DNA from: Verrucomicrobiales bacterium
GTDB lineage: Bacteria > Verrucomicrobiota > Verrucomicrobiia > Verrucomicrobiales > DEV007
DNA: 64,000 nucleotides
Assembly: GCA_016795385.1 (NCBI GenBank)
Contig: JAEUHI010000061.1
Coordinates: forward strand, 1-64,000
Reading direction: 5' to 3'
In this document: positions 53,856 through 62,164 of the stretch, piece after piece
Position numbering within the stretch: position 1 is the stretch's first letter
Layout: each line of letters begins with the position of its first letter
Notes under the pieces: generated by a model
Seen by the model: the letters and a program-made list of their open reading frames with translations, nothing else
Databases searched by the model: none
What the model was told of the DNA's origin: nothing
Program-made: the position numbers and the translations under genes

Positions 53856-54655
53856 TGCTGTCAAAGACCACCAGCCTCACGATCCGCACCCCCGAGGGCG
53901 TCTCCTTCGAGGTGCCGATCGCGAGTCCCTTCAGCCGATGCCTCGCCCTCGCGATCGACTTCGCGGTGGTGGTGGCGTTGACGATCGTCATCGTCCAAAT
54001 CCTCGGCGCCCTGACGATCGCCACCTCCGCCCTGCCGGGCCTCGGGCAGGTGTTTTCCGACTTCGGTACAGGTGCGATGATCCTGATCCAATTCCTGATC
54101 TCTTTCGGATACGGGATGGCAACGGAGTGGCTCTGGTCTGGACGCACGCTCGGAAAACGCATGATGAAGCTGCGCGTCATCGATGAACGCGGCCTCGCTC
54201 TCAGCCTGAAGCAGGTCGTCCTGCGCAATCTCTTCCGCCTTCTCGATCTCCTGCCCTCGACCTTCTACCTTCTCGGTGGCATCTCCTGCCTCGTCACGAA
54301 ACGCTGCCAGCGACTCGGCGACATCGCGGCGGGCACGCTGGTGATCCGGGAGGTCTCCGCGACACCGCCCTCGTTGGAGGAGTTTGTCAGGATCGAGCGC
54401 AATTCCTTCGCCGCCCTTCCCCACCTCGAGGCGAGGCTGCGGCAGAACACCACGCCGGAAGAGGCTCGCATCGTCCTCGACGCGATGTCCCGCCGCGACG
54501 AACTCGAGCCCTCGGCCCGGCTCAATCTCTTCTCGCAGCTCGCGAATCACTTCCGCGGGAAAGCCGAATTTCCCGACGAAATCACGATCGGCCTCTCGGA
54601 TGAACAATACATCCGCAACGTCGCCGCGACGCTCTTCCGACGGGCCTCGGTGTGA
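53855..54655 (+). CDS. RDD-family membrane protein
   Basis: A 266-residue membrane protein. An RDD domain covers about residues 20-165, with the family Arg and Asp in FSRCLALAIDFAVVVAL, the second Asp-region RTLGKRMMKLRVIDERG, and about three to four helices. The C-terminal 100 residues form a soluble helical tail (LEARLRQNTTPEEARIVLDA). RDD proteins are of uncertain function, with some acting in sodium or compatible-solute transport. It is translationally coupled to the SpoIIM gene, and the following gene is on the opposite strand. Confidence 0.8.
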   Translation: MLSKTTSLTIRTPEGVSFEVPIASPFSRCLALAIDFAVVVALTIVIVQILGALTIATSALPGLGQVFSDFGTGAMILIQFLISFGYGMATEWLWSGRTLGKRMMKLRVIDERGLALSLKQVVLRNLFRLLDLLPSTFYLLGGISCLVTKRCQRLGDIAAGTLVIREVSATPPSLEEFVRIERNSFAALPHLEARLRQNTTPEEARIVLDAMSRRDELEPSARLNLFSQLANHFRGKAEFPDEITIGLSDEQYIRNVAATLFRRASV

Positions 54656-54675
54656 TCCGGAGCCCCGCCTCACGG

Positions 54676-55152
54676 TCAACGGCTCAGATCTTCCTGCCGC
54701 AGCACCTTGAAGCCGGCCTTCGAGAGCATGGCGTGGCCGAAATCGTTGTCCTCCACGCCGAGCACGAGCGCGGAGTAACCGTCCGGCTGGGTCAGGAGCG
54801 GGTAGATGAAATGGATGTTCGTCTCGACCTTGAGAAGAGTGCGGAGACAATCGGGCATCTGCTCGGCCCCTTCGCGCAGGGCGACGACGAGCACATCCAT
54901 CGTGTTGAAGGGAATGCCACGCTCGATGAAGACGGTCTGCACGGTGAAGGGGTCGCTCACGACGAGCCGCACCACCGTGTTGTCGATCGAATCCTGCACC
55001 GACAATCCCAGCACCACCACATGACTGGCGCGGAGGAGATCGAGGATGGCGACGAAGGCACCCGGACGGTTCGGCAGGAAAACGGCGAACTGGCGGACGG
55101 GCGAACCCTCCACGGTGATGACGTGAGGATCTTCGGAATCGGATGAGGCCAT
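54676..55152 (-). CDS. Tandem ACT-like domain protein
   Basis: A 158-residue cytoplasmic protein. The N-terminal ACT domain is FAVFLPNRPGAFVAILDLLR then HVVVLGLSVQDSIDNTVVRL, and a second ACT-like part follows (NIHFIYPLLTQPDGYSALVL). ACT domains bind amino acids or other small ligands to control enzymes or transcription. There is no catalytic domain, so it is a stand-alone sensor. It lies 33 bases after the glmS stop on the same strand, so it may be co-transcribed with glmS. Confidence 0.75.
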   Translation of the reverse strand: MASSDSEDPHVITVEGSPVRQFAVFLPNRPGAFVAILDLLRASHVVVLGLSVQDSIDNTVVRLVVSDPFTVQTVFIERGIPFNTMDVLVVALREGAEQMPDCLRTLLKVETNIHFIYPLLTQPDGYSALVLGVEDNDFGHAMLSKAGFKVLRQEDLSR

Positions 55153-55185
55153 GGCGGTGTGGGAAAAAGAATCAATCGGGCCGGA

Positions 55186-57039
55186 TCACTCGACGGTCAC
55201 GCTCTTCGCGAGGTTGCGCGGTTTGTCGACATCACAGCCACGCGCCACGGCGAAGTGATAGGAAAGAAGCTGCAGCGGAATCACTCCGAGGATGGGGCTG
55301 AGACTTTCGTGCACTTCCGGGATGTAAATGACATCGTCGGCGATGCGCTCGAGCTCGGTGTGGCCCTGGGTCGTCACGGCGATGACGGGACCACGGCGGG
55401 CCTTGATCTCCTCGACGGTGGAAACATTCTTTTCATATACCGCATCCTTCGGCATGATGAAGACACTCGGCACCTCGGGGCTGACAAGGGCGATGACGCC
55501 GTGCTTCAGCTCCGCGGCGGCATGTCCGCTGGCGAAGATGTAGGAGATCTCCTTCATCTTCAGGGCGCCTTCAAGCGCGGTCGGATAATTGTACTGGCGC
55601 CCGAGGAAGAGCATGCCGGGAGCATCGATGTATTTCAGCGCGATCTCGCGGATGTAATCGGATTGCTCGAGGATGCGCTCGACCTTGCCGGGCAGTTCCC
55701 GGATCTCGCGCAGGAGCCGCTGGCCGTCGTCGACCGAGAGATGGCGCATGCGACCGAGGAGGAGGGCGAGGAGGGCGAGCACGGTCACCTGCGAGGTGAA
55801 GGACTTCGTTGCCGCCACACCGATCTCGGGACCGGAATGCAGGTAGCTGCCGCCGTCCGATTCGCGCGCGATGGTGGATCCGACGGAATTCACGACACCA
55901 AGGACGCGGTGTCCCTTCCGCTGCCCTTCCCGGAGAGCGGCGAGGGTGTCGATCGTCTCACCGCTCTGGCTGATGACGAAGACAAGCGTGTTTTTGTCGA
56001 GCGGAGGATTGCGGTAACGGAATTCGCTCGCGATCTCCACTTCGGTGGGGATGCGGGCGAGGTGTTCGATGAGGTATTCGCCCACCATCGCGGCGTGGGA
56101 GGCGGTGCCACAGCCGCAGAGGACGATGCGCTCGACATCGCGCAGCTCGCGTGGCGTGAGACCGAGACCTCCGAGCACGGCCGAGGCGTGATCATCGTTG
56201 AGGCGGCCGCGGAAGGCATTCTGGATCGAAGTCGGTTGCTCGAAGATCTCCTTGAGCATGTAGTGGGGAAAATCCCCCATGTCGGCCTGCTCGGGCGTGA
56301 AATCGACCTTGCTCACTTCGTAGGCCGACTCATCGCCATCGACATTCTCGACGGTGAACTCATCCTCCGTCAGGTAGACCAGATCGCGGTCCTGGAGGTA
56401 GATGGCGTTGGTGGTGTGCGAGACGATGGCGCTGACGTCGGAGGCAAGGAAATTCTCGCCTTTGCCGAGGCCGATGATGAGAGGGCTGCCAAGACGGGCA
56501 CCGACGATGAACCCGGGCGCGTCCGCATGGATCACGGCGATGCCATAGGTCCCCGAGACCTGTTTCAGCGCTTCACGCACCGAGGCGACGAGGCGGGTCC
56601 GGGGATCCCCTCCCGCGGTCGCGTCGTAGACACGGCCGATGAGGTGGGCGAGAACTTCCGAGTCGGTCTGCGATCGAAACTCATGTCCCTCCTCCAAGAG
56701 ATGGCGCTTGATGGTCTGGTAGTTCTCGATGACGCCGTTGTGGACGAGCGCCAGTTTGCCACTGGCATCGAGATGCGGGTGGGCGTTCGCATCGGTCGGC
56801 TCGCCGTGGGTCGCCCACCGGGTGTGGCTGATACCGCAGGATCCGCTCACCGGACTCTCGGCGATGAGGCTTTTCAGGTTGGCGATGCGCCCGCTCTTCT
56901 TCCTCGTGGCGAGTTGATTCCGCGAATCCATCACCGCCATCCCCGAGGAGTCATACCCCCGGTATTCGAGACGCCGCAATCCTTCGAGAAGGATGGGTGC
57001 CGCCGAGGCCTTCCCCACATAGCCGATTATACCACACAT
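55186..57039 (-). CDS. glmS: Glutamine-fructose-6-phosphate aminotransferase
   Basis: A 617-residue two-domain enzyme that makes glucosamine 6-phosphate for peptidoglycan and outer-membrane synthesis. After removal of Met1, Cys of CGIIGYVG is the glutaminase nucleophile; SHTRWATHGEPTDANAHPHL follows. The C-terminal half has two SIS domains with VLCGCGTASHAAM-like (IVLCGCGTASHAAMVGEYL) and SQSGETIDTLAAL segments. The start at 57039 is fixed by the catalytic Cys; the frame extends further. It is divergent from glgC, and a short palindrome precedes its start. Confidence 0.95.
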   Translation of the reverse strand: MCGIIGYVGKASAAPILLEGLRRLEYRGYDSSGMAVMDSRNQLATRKKSGRIANLKSLIAESPVSGSCGISHTRWATHGEPTDANAHPHLDASGKLALVHNGVIENYQTIKRHLLEEGHEFRSQTDSEVLAHLIGRVYDATAGGDPRTRLVASVREALKQVSGTYGIAVIHADAPGFIVGARLGSPLIIGLGKGENFLASDVSAIVSHTTNAIYLQDRDLVYLTEDEFTVENVDGDESAYEVSKVDFTPEQADMGDFPHYMLKEIFEQPTSIQNAFRGRLNDDHASAVLGGLGLTPRELRDVERIVLCGCGTASHAAMVGEYLIEHLARIPTEVEIASEFRYRNPPLDKNTLVFVISQSGETIDTLAALREGQRKGHRVLGVVNSVGSTIARESDGGSYLHSGPEIGVAATKSFTSQVTVLALLALLLGRMRHLSVDDGQRLLREIRELPGKVERILEQSDYIREIALKYIDAPGMLFLGRQYNYPTALEGALKMKEISYIFASGHAAAELKHGVIALVSPEVPSVFIMPKDAVYEKNVSTVEEIKARRGPVIAVTTQGHTELERIADDVIYIPEVHESLSPILGVIPLQLLSYHFAVARGCDVDKPRNLAKSVTVE

Positions 57040-57049
57040 AAATTCAAGA

Positions 57050-57062
57050 GGCTTTAAAAGCC
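57050..57062. promoter_or_regulatory. Palindrome GGCTTT-A-AAAGCC upstream of glmS
   Basis: A 13-base palindrome with 6-base arms, located 10 bases before the glmS start codon within the 119-base divergent glmS/glgC region. Its position suggests an operator or leader hairpin. No regulator is known to bind it. Confidence 0.3.
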
Positions 57063-57158
57063 GCGGGAGGATACGGTTGAACGCCCTTTGAATCAAAAAA
57101 TTTGTCATCAAAACAGTGCCCAATCGCCACGTTTCGTTCTACACTGAATCACCAGACC

Positions 57159-58457
57159 ATGCCTGAATTCCTCCCCGAAAAATCGATCGACAGTGTCCTC
57201 GCCATCATCATGGGTGGCGGCCAGGGATCCCGTCTTTTCCCCCTCACCCACAATCGGTCGAAACCCGCCGTGCCCCTCGCGGCGAAGTGCCGGATTGTGG
57301 ACATTCCGATCAGCAACTGCATCAATTCGGGCATCCGGAAGATGTACGTCCTGACACAGTACAACAGCGAATCGCTGAACCGCCACGTCACCAGCGCCTA
57401 CCGCTTCGACCACTTCGGCGACAATTTCGTCCACATCCTCGCGGCCCAGCAGACTCCCGGGGATGACAAATGGTACCAGGGCACCGCCGACGCGGTGCGG
57501 CAGAACCTGAGCTATTTCCTCGAGCGACCCTACAAATACTTCCTCATCCTCAGCGGCGACCAGCTCTATCGGATGGATTTCCGACTGATGCTCGCCCAAC
57601 ACCTGAAGACGAAAGCCGATCTCACGATCGCGACCACCCCGGTGCCCCGCGAGCCGGCCCGCGCCTTCGGCCTGATGCATACGGATGCCGAGAGCCGCAT
57701 CACCCGCTTTGTTGAAAAGCCGGGGAAGGATGACGCCCTCCTCGATCAGCTCGCGATGCCTCCGGGCCTCCTCCGGTCCGTCGGCATCCCCGAGGAAGAA
57801 GAGCGTTTCCAGGCCTCGATGGGGATCTACCTTTTCGACCGCAAGGTGCTCGAGGACGCGCTCGACAACGATTTCGCCGACTTCGGCAAAAACATCATTC
57901 CCGGCATCATCAAGGACAAGAGCGTCTACAGCTACATCTTCGACGACTACTGGGAGGACATCGGTACGATCGCCTCCTACTACGAGGCGAATCTGGAATG
58001 CACGAAGATCGTGCCGAAGTTCAACTTCTTCGACTCAAGGAACCCGATCTACACCCGCGCCCGGCTCCTTCCCGCCAGCAAGATCAACAATGCGGCGATC
58101 GAGGAAGCCCTCCTCTCGGATGGCTGCATCATCACGAGCGCGACGATCCGCCGCTCGATCATCGGGGTGCGTTCCGTGATCGAATCCGGCTGCGAGATCA
58201 CCGACAGCATCATCATCGGATCGGACTACTACCACAAGGTCCGCTTCGTCGATGGAAAGGAAATCTCTCAACCGATCAAGATCGGCGAAGGGACGAAGAT
58301 CCGGCGCGCGATCATCGACAAGAACGTGACGATCGGGAAGAACGTGATCATTCATCCCCGCGACCGGGTGCATGAAGACACCGAGTGGTGCCACATCCGC
58401 GACGGCATCGTCGTCGTGCCGAAGGGCAAGGTGATCCCCGACGGCACGGTCGTCTGA
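57159..58457 (+). CDS. glgC: Glucose-1-phosphate adenylyltransferase
   Basis: A 432-residue enzyme that makes ADP-glucose for glycogen synthesis. The N-terminal nucleotidyltransferase has IIMGGGQGSRLFPLTHNRSK then PAVPLAAKCRIVDIPISNCI. ILSGDQLYRMDF holds the metal site, and FVEKP follows. The C-terminal left-handed beta-helix carries hexapeptide-like repeats (DGCIITSATIRRSIIG). The start at 57159 is chosen by family N-terminus. Its stop codon lies in the palindrome at 58455-58487. Other glg genes are not in the window. Confidence 0.95.
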   Translation: MPEFLPEKSIDSVLAIIMGGGQGSRLFPLTHNRSKPAVPLAAKCRIVDIPISNCINSGIRKMYVLTQYNSESLNRHVTSAYRFDHFGDNFVHILAAQQTPGDDKWYQGTADAVRQNLSYFLERPYKYFLILSGDQLYRMDFRLMLAQHLKTKADLTIATTPVPREPARAFGLMHTDAESRITRFVEKPGKDDALLDQLAMPPGLLRSVGIPEEEERFQASMGIYLFDRKVLEDALDNDFADFGKNIIPGIIKDKSVYSYIFDDYWEDIGTIASYYEANLECTKIVPKFNFFDSRNPIYTRARLLPASKINNAAIEEALLSDGCIITSATIRRSIIGVRSVIESGCEITDSIIIGSDYYHKVRFVDGKEISQPIKIGEGTKIRRAIIDKNVTIGKNVIIHPRDRVHEDTEWCHIRDGIVVVPKGKVIPDGTVV

Positions 58458-58487
58458 CCCTGTTGGGTCGGTGACCGGACAGGGTCA
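58455..58487. repeat. Palindrome TGACCCTGT/ACAGGGTCA spanning both convergent stop codons
   Basis: A perfect 9-base inverted repeat with an inner GGTC/GACC stem. The left arm starts with the TGA stop of glgC, and the right arm ends with the TGA stop (on the minus strand) of the ankyrin gene. No T-run follows on either side. It may act as a shared terminator or be a REP-like element. Confidence 0.6.
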
Positions 58488-60275
58488 GGGCTGGATCACC
58501 CCGTCGCGCGCGACGGTGGTGACTTCCTCCGTGGCCGCATCCTTGATGACGACGGCATTGGCCCGGATGTCGAGCACCTGGTAGTCTTTCGCACCGATGC
58601 CGGGCTGGGTGGTGCGGAACACATCACCCGCCTTCACGACATAGCGGTATTGCGAATTCGGCGCGGTGAGGATGGCGTAGGTGTCGGCGGTCTGGCCGGC
58701 GGAATCTTTCACGAGCAGGTGGGTCGATCCTCGCTGGGTGTCCTCGACCATGACGCGGGAGACATCGACCATGCGGCCCTTGCCTTCCTTGGAGCTGATG
58801 AAGCGGGGCGTCACTTCCTTGACCTTGTAGGTCGTGCCCGGGACGACGCCACCCTCTGCGACGGCGACGCTGCCGGCGCTCTGATCGAGGCGCCGGACCG
58901 AGGCGGTGCTGCCACTGACGCCATCGACGACGAGAGGCAGGGACTCTTCATGATAAGCGGCGAGGACCATGGTCTTCACGGGAGCCTCCTCGGGCAGGCG
59001 GGAGTGGATCGTCGATCCGTTCAACGCGACGATGGGTTTTGCCTGGGCTTCTTCGCGAACCTTGCGGGTCGACTCGATGCGCGCCACCTCGGGGCTCTTC
59101 ACCACCGGAGCCGCGGCGACCGCCGGGCTCGATCCGCCCGGAACTTCGGTGGCTTTCACCGTGGTGCCCGACGCGGGCAGTGCGCCCGCGTTCGGCACGG
59201 GTGTGGCGACGAGCTTGGGCGTGCCATGGGAGCTGGCGGTGTTGGTCGCCGTGTTCGCGGTGTTCGGGGAAGCGGCGTTGGCGGGGGCGGCGTTTCCGTG
59301 GGGAGCCACGGGCGTGCCGGCGGCGTTGGCCGTGGCCGTCGCCTCCGTCTTCGGAGCCGTGGTTTTTCCGCGACTCGGTTCGCCGGCGAGCGGCATGCCT
59401 TCGAGAAGGACTTCCTCCACCCCTTGTCCGCCGAGCGCGGCCTGGGCGCTCGCCATTTCGGTGGCGACCTTCTGACCTTGTTCCGAGGTGCCCCAAGTAT
59501 CGGGGTTGTTGATGAGCTGTTCCACATTCTGGTGACCTGCGGCGAGAGCGAGATTGGCGGCGGTCTGGTTGTTCAGATCGACCGCATAGGGATTCGCCCG
59601 GTTTTGGAGGAGGACGCGGACCGCCTCGATGTTTCCTGCCGACGAAGCGATCATCAGCGGCGTCTTGCTCTCGGGACTGCGGACGCTGATGTTTGCTCCT
59701 TGGCCAAGGAGGGTGTTGAGCACCTGGGGTTTCCCACGGAAGCTGGCGACGAGGAGGGCATCATCGAGTTCCTTCGGGGCCGCGCTCGCGGCAAGGAGGG
59801 AGACGACACCGGCGTGACCGTTGTAGGCGGCGAGGGCGAGGGCGCTCCAGTCTTCCTTGTCACGGAGAGTCGGGTCGGCACCGCGGCTCAGGAGCATGCG
59901 GGCCACTTCCTCGTGCCCTTTGTCGGCGGCGACCAAGAGGGCGTCGCGTCCATCCTGATTCACGGTCCGCGGGTCGGCGCCCAGACCGAGGATGCGCTCG
60001 ACCGCCTCTTCGCGTCCGGCTTCCGCGGCTTTGATGAGGGCGGTGTTCCCAACCGCATCGGTCGCATCGACGTCGAGCCCGGCGGCCTGGAACAAATCAA
60101 AAGTCGCCACATCCCCCGAAGCAGCCGCCTTGAGAAGATCGGTGGCGGTCGCCTCATAACCCATTTTTTTCAATCCCTTGACGGCCACTTTCTGCGGATC
60201 GCTGCATCCGACCAAGAAGATCGCGAGCAAGAGCGAGGTAAGGGCAAGGACTCCGGTGATGCGAGGAGATTTCAT
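58485..60275 (-). CDS. Ankyrin-repeat lipoprotein
   Basis: A 596-residue exported protein. The lipobox is LVGC with Cys24. Ankyrin repeats cover about 45-260, for example NTALIKAAEAGREEAVERIL and GLGADPRTVNQDGRDALLVA. An Ala/Thr/Pro-rich linker lies at about 310-410. A C-terminal beta-rich region follows, with YKVKEVTPRFISSKEGKGR and SQYRYVVKAGDVFRTTQPG. Ankyrin repeats bind protein partners; here they face the periplasm. The start at 60275 is set by the lipobox; the frame extends to 60344. Function unknown. Confidence 0.75.
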   Translation of the reverse strand: MKSPRITGVLALTSLLLAIFLVGCSDPQKVAVKGLKKMGYEATATDLLKAAASGDVATFDLFQAAGLDVDATDAVGNTALIKAAEAGREEAVERILGLGADPRTVNQDGRDALLVAADKGHEEVARMLLSRGADPTLRDKEDWSALALAAYNGHAGVVSLLAASAAPKELDDALLVASFRGKPQVLNTLLGQGANISVRSPESKTPLMIASSAGNIEAVRVLLQNRANPYAVDLNNQTAANLALAAGHQNVEQLINNPDTWGTSEQGQKVATEMASAQAALGGQGVEEVLLEGMPLAGEPSRGKTTAPKTEATATANAAGTPVAPHGNAAPANAASPNTANTATNTASSHGTPKLVATPVPNAGALPASGTTVKATEVPGGSSPAVAAAPVVKSPEVARIESTRKVREEAQAKPIVALNGSTIHSRLPEEAPVKTMVLAAYHEESLPLVVDGVSGSTASVRRLDQSAGSVAVAEGGVVPGTTYKVKEVTPRFISSKEGKGRMVDVSRVMVEDTQRGSTHLLVKDSAGQTADTYAILTAPNSQYRYVVKAGDVFRTTQPGIGAKDYQVLDIRANAVVIKDAATEEVTTVARDGVIQP

Positions 60276-60479
60276 GGTTTTCCCGAGGATTGGCTTAAAA
60301 TATGGATTCTCTCTAATTTTGTAGGCTTTTGGGTCTTGTGACAATCATTTATTTTATAAATCTTAAATATTTGGAACTTTGAGCCTTTTCCTCAGAGATC
60401 CTGCATTCGCCGCCCGGACAGTGGAAAAGTGAGGGTCCACATTGGCAGGTGGGTAAATCCGGCGCACTGTTGCGGCCCC

Positions 60480-61529
60480 GTGAAAACCGATTTTCTCATC
60501 GTAGGCCAGGGTCTGGCCGGTTCTCTTCTCGCCTGGAACCTGATCGAAGCCGGTCAGCGTGTCCTCGTGGTGGACCGCGACGAGCCCGACACCTCCTCGA
60601 AAGTCGCGGCGGGTCTGGTGACACCCCTTACAGGAGCACGCTTCAACCTGCCTCCGGGCTTGGAGGAACGACTCGATTTTGCCCGAAGCTTTTACTGGAG
60701 GCACGAAGAGCTTTCCGGCCTGCGCTTTTTCCACCATCGTCGCATCGTCCGGATTTTTCGCGGCGAGGAAGAGGCCCAGGTTTGGGCAAAGCGGCTCGCC
60801 ACCGAGGGGGAACGCTACGCGCGCTTCCATGCTCCGCTGGAAATCGACACCACCCGCATCCTCGCTCCGTGGGGGGGCTTTGAAATGCGCGAAGGCGGCT
60901 GGCTCGATGTGCCGGGCTTTCTCGAATACACCCGCCAGGCCCTCCTCGAACGCGCCTCCTACGCGATCGGTCGGGTCGATTCGCACGAGGTCGAGGTCCT
61001 GCCCTCCGGGGTCGCATGGAAGAACGTGACGGCCTCCGCAGTGGTGTTTTGTGAGGGTTGGCGGGGGGGGCAGAACCGCTTCTTCGATTGGATTCCCGTT
61101 CGCCCGACGCCCGGCGACATCCTCGATCTGACGATGCCGGATCTCGATGACGAGACGCGGATCCTCAACAAGGGCGGTTGGATCATTCCCCAAGGCGGGG
61201 GACGGTTCCGTGCGGGATCGACGTATCGCCCTGTCGGAGCCGCGGCGGAAATCACCGGGGCCGGTCGCGCGGAAGTGCTCGCGAAAGTCGCGGGGATCAC
61301 ACCGATGGTCCCGGAAGTGACCGGACACCGGTGCGCGATCCGTCCGACGATCCGCCGCAGCCAGGTCTTCATGGGACGCCATCCCGCCCAGGACCGCGTC
61401 GCCTTTTTCAACGGCCTCGGGTCGAAAGGCGTCCTCAATGGCCCTTGGCACGCAGCCCGGCTCGCCGACCACCTTCTGCGAGAGACACCGCTGCCGCCCG
61501 AAACGGATGTGCGGCATCATTTCCATTGA
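60480..61529 (+). CDS. DAO-type FAD oxidoreductase, possible MnmC(o)-like enzyme
   Basis: A 349-residue flavoprotein of the DAO/glycine-oxidase superfamily. The FAD-binding start is TDFLIVGQGLAGSLLAWNLI, followed by VVDRDEPDTSSKVAAGLVTP. The C-terminal GRHPAQDRVAFFNGLGSKGV resembles the last FAD motif of MnmC(o), which oxidises cmnm5s2U34 in tRNA. The start codon appears to be GTG at 60480, which gives the family-typical N-terminus; the frame extends to an upstream GTG at 60429. It lies 29 bases before mnmM on the same strand, which supports a role in tRNA wobble-uridine modification. Substrate is inferred. Confidence 0.65.
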   Translation: MKTDFLIVGQGLAGSLLAWNLIEAGQRVLVVDRDEPDTSSKVAAGLVTPLTGARFNLPPGLEERLDFARSFYWRHEELSGLRFFHHRRIVRIFRGEEEAQVWAKRLATEGERYARFHAPLEIDTTRILAPWGGFEMREGGWLDVPGFLEYTRQALLERASYAIGRVDSHEVEVLPSGVAWKNVTASAVVFCEGWRGGQNRFFDWIPVRPTPGDILDLTMPDLDDETRILNKGGWIIPQGGGRFRAGSTYRPVGAAAEITGAGRAEVLAKVAGITPMVPEVTGHRCAIRPTIRRSQVFMGRHPAQDRVAFFNGLGSKGVLNGPWHAARLADHLLRETPLPPETDVRHHFH

Positions 61530-61558
61530 ATCCCCTGCCCTCTTCCAATCCGATTTCC

Positions 61559-62122
61559 ATGCCACTGCCCCGCGTCACCGAGATCGCCCATCTCCTCGTG
61601 AAGCGATGTCTCGCTCCCGGCGGCCATGCCGTCGATGCCACGGTCGGGAATGGACACGATACCTGTTTCCTTGCCGGATTGGTCGGTCCGGGAGGTCGCG
61701 TGGATGGCTTCGACATCCAGCCCGAAGCCATTGCGCGGACGCGGGAGAAAACCACGGGCTTCCCCCAGGTGCATCTGCATCATCTCGGCCACGAGCTCAT
61801 GGGCGAACGGGTGCCGGAGCCGGTGGAGGTCGTGATGTTCAACCTCGGTTATCTGCCGTCAGGGGACAAATCGGTCATCACGGTCCCCTCTTCGACTTTG
61901 ACGGCACTCGATGCCGCGGTGGCACTGTTGAAGGAGGGCGGACTCCTCGTCGTGGTCGTTTATCCCGGACACGACGGAGGCGCGGAGGAAGCCACCGAGG
62001 TCGACCGATGGTTTGCCCGGCTTTCCCCGGAGACCCACCGGGTCGTGCACTTCGGCCCGCCGGAGACGGATGACCGGAAAAGAGAATCGCCCTACCTCCT
62101 CGCCGCGTGGCGGGAAAGATAG
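61559..62122 (+). CDS. mnmM: MnmM (YtqB)-like tRNA methyltransferase
   Basis: A 187-residue class I SAM methyltransferase of the YtqB family, now known as MnmM, which methylates nm5s2U34 in tRNA to mnm5s2U34. The SAM motif DATVGNGHDTCFLAGL is followed by VDGFDIQPEAIARTREK and the family signature MFNLGYLPSGDKSV. It is a single domain without a target-recognition extension, as is normal in this family. It follows the DAO-type gene by 29 bases, forming a probable two-gene operon that would supply both the oxidation and the methylation steps. Confidence 0.8.
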   Translation: MPLPRVTEIAHLLVKRCLAPGGHAVDATVGNGHDTCFLAGLVGPGGRVDGFDIQPEAIARTREKTTGFPQVHLHHLGHELMGERVPEPVEVVMFNLGYLPSGDKSVITVPSSTLTALDAAVALLKEGGLLVVVVYPGHDGGAEEATEVDRWFARLSPETHRVVHFGPPETDDRKRESPYLLAAWRER

Positions 62123-62164
62123 GGCGATCGGAATCTTCGTTGGAATTGCAGGTCTCAGCCAGAA

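Noticed and set aside
57040..57158. glmS ribozyme/riboswitch upstream of glmS
   Set aside because: The divergent region is only 119 bases and shares the space with the glgC promoter. I saw no glmS ribozyme core, only a 13-base palindrome.
58650..60341. 563-residue plus-strand open frame opposite the ankyrin gene
   Set aside because: Low-complexity Gly/Arg/Asp composition without domains; the minus strand has lipobox and ankyrin repeats.
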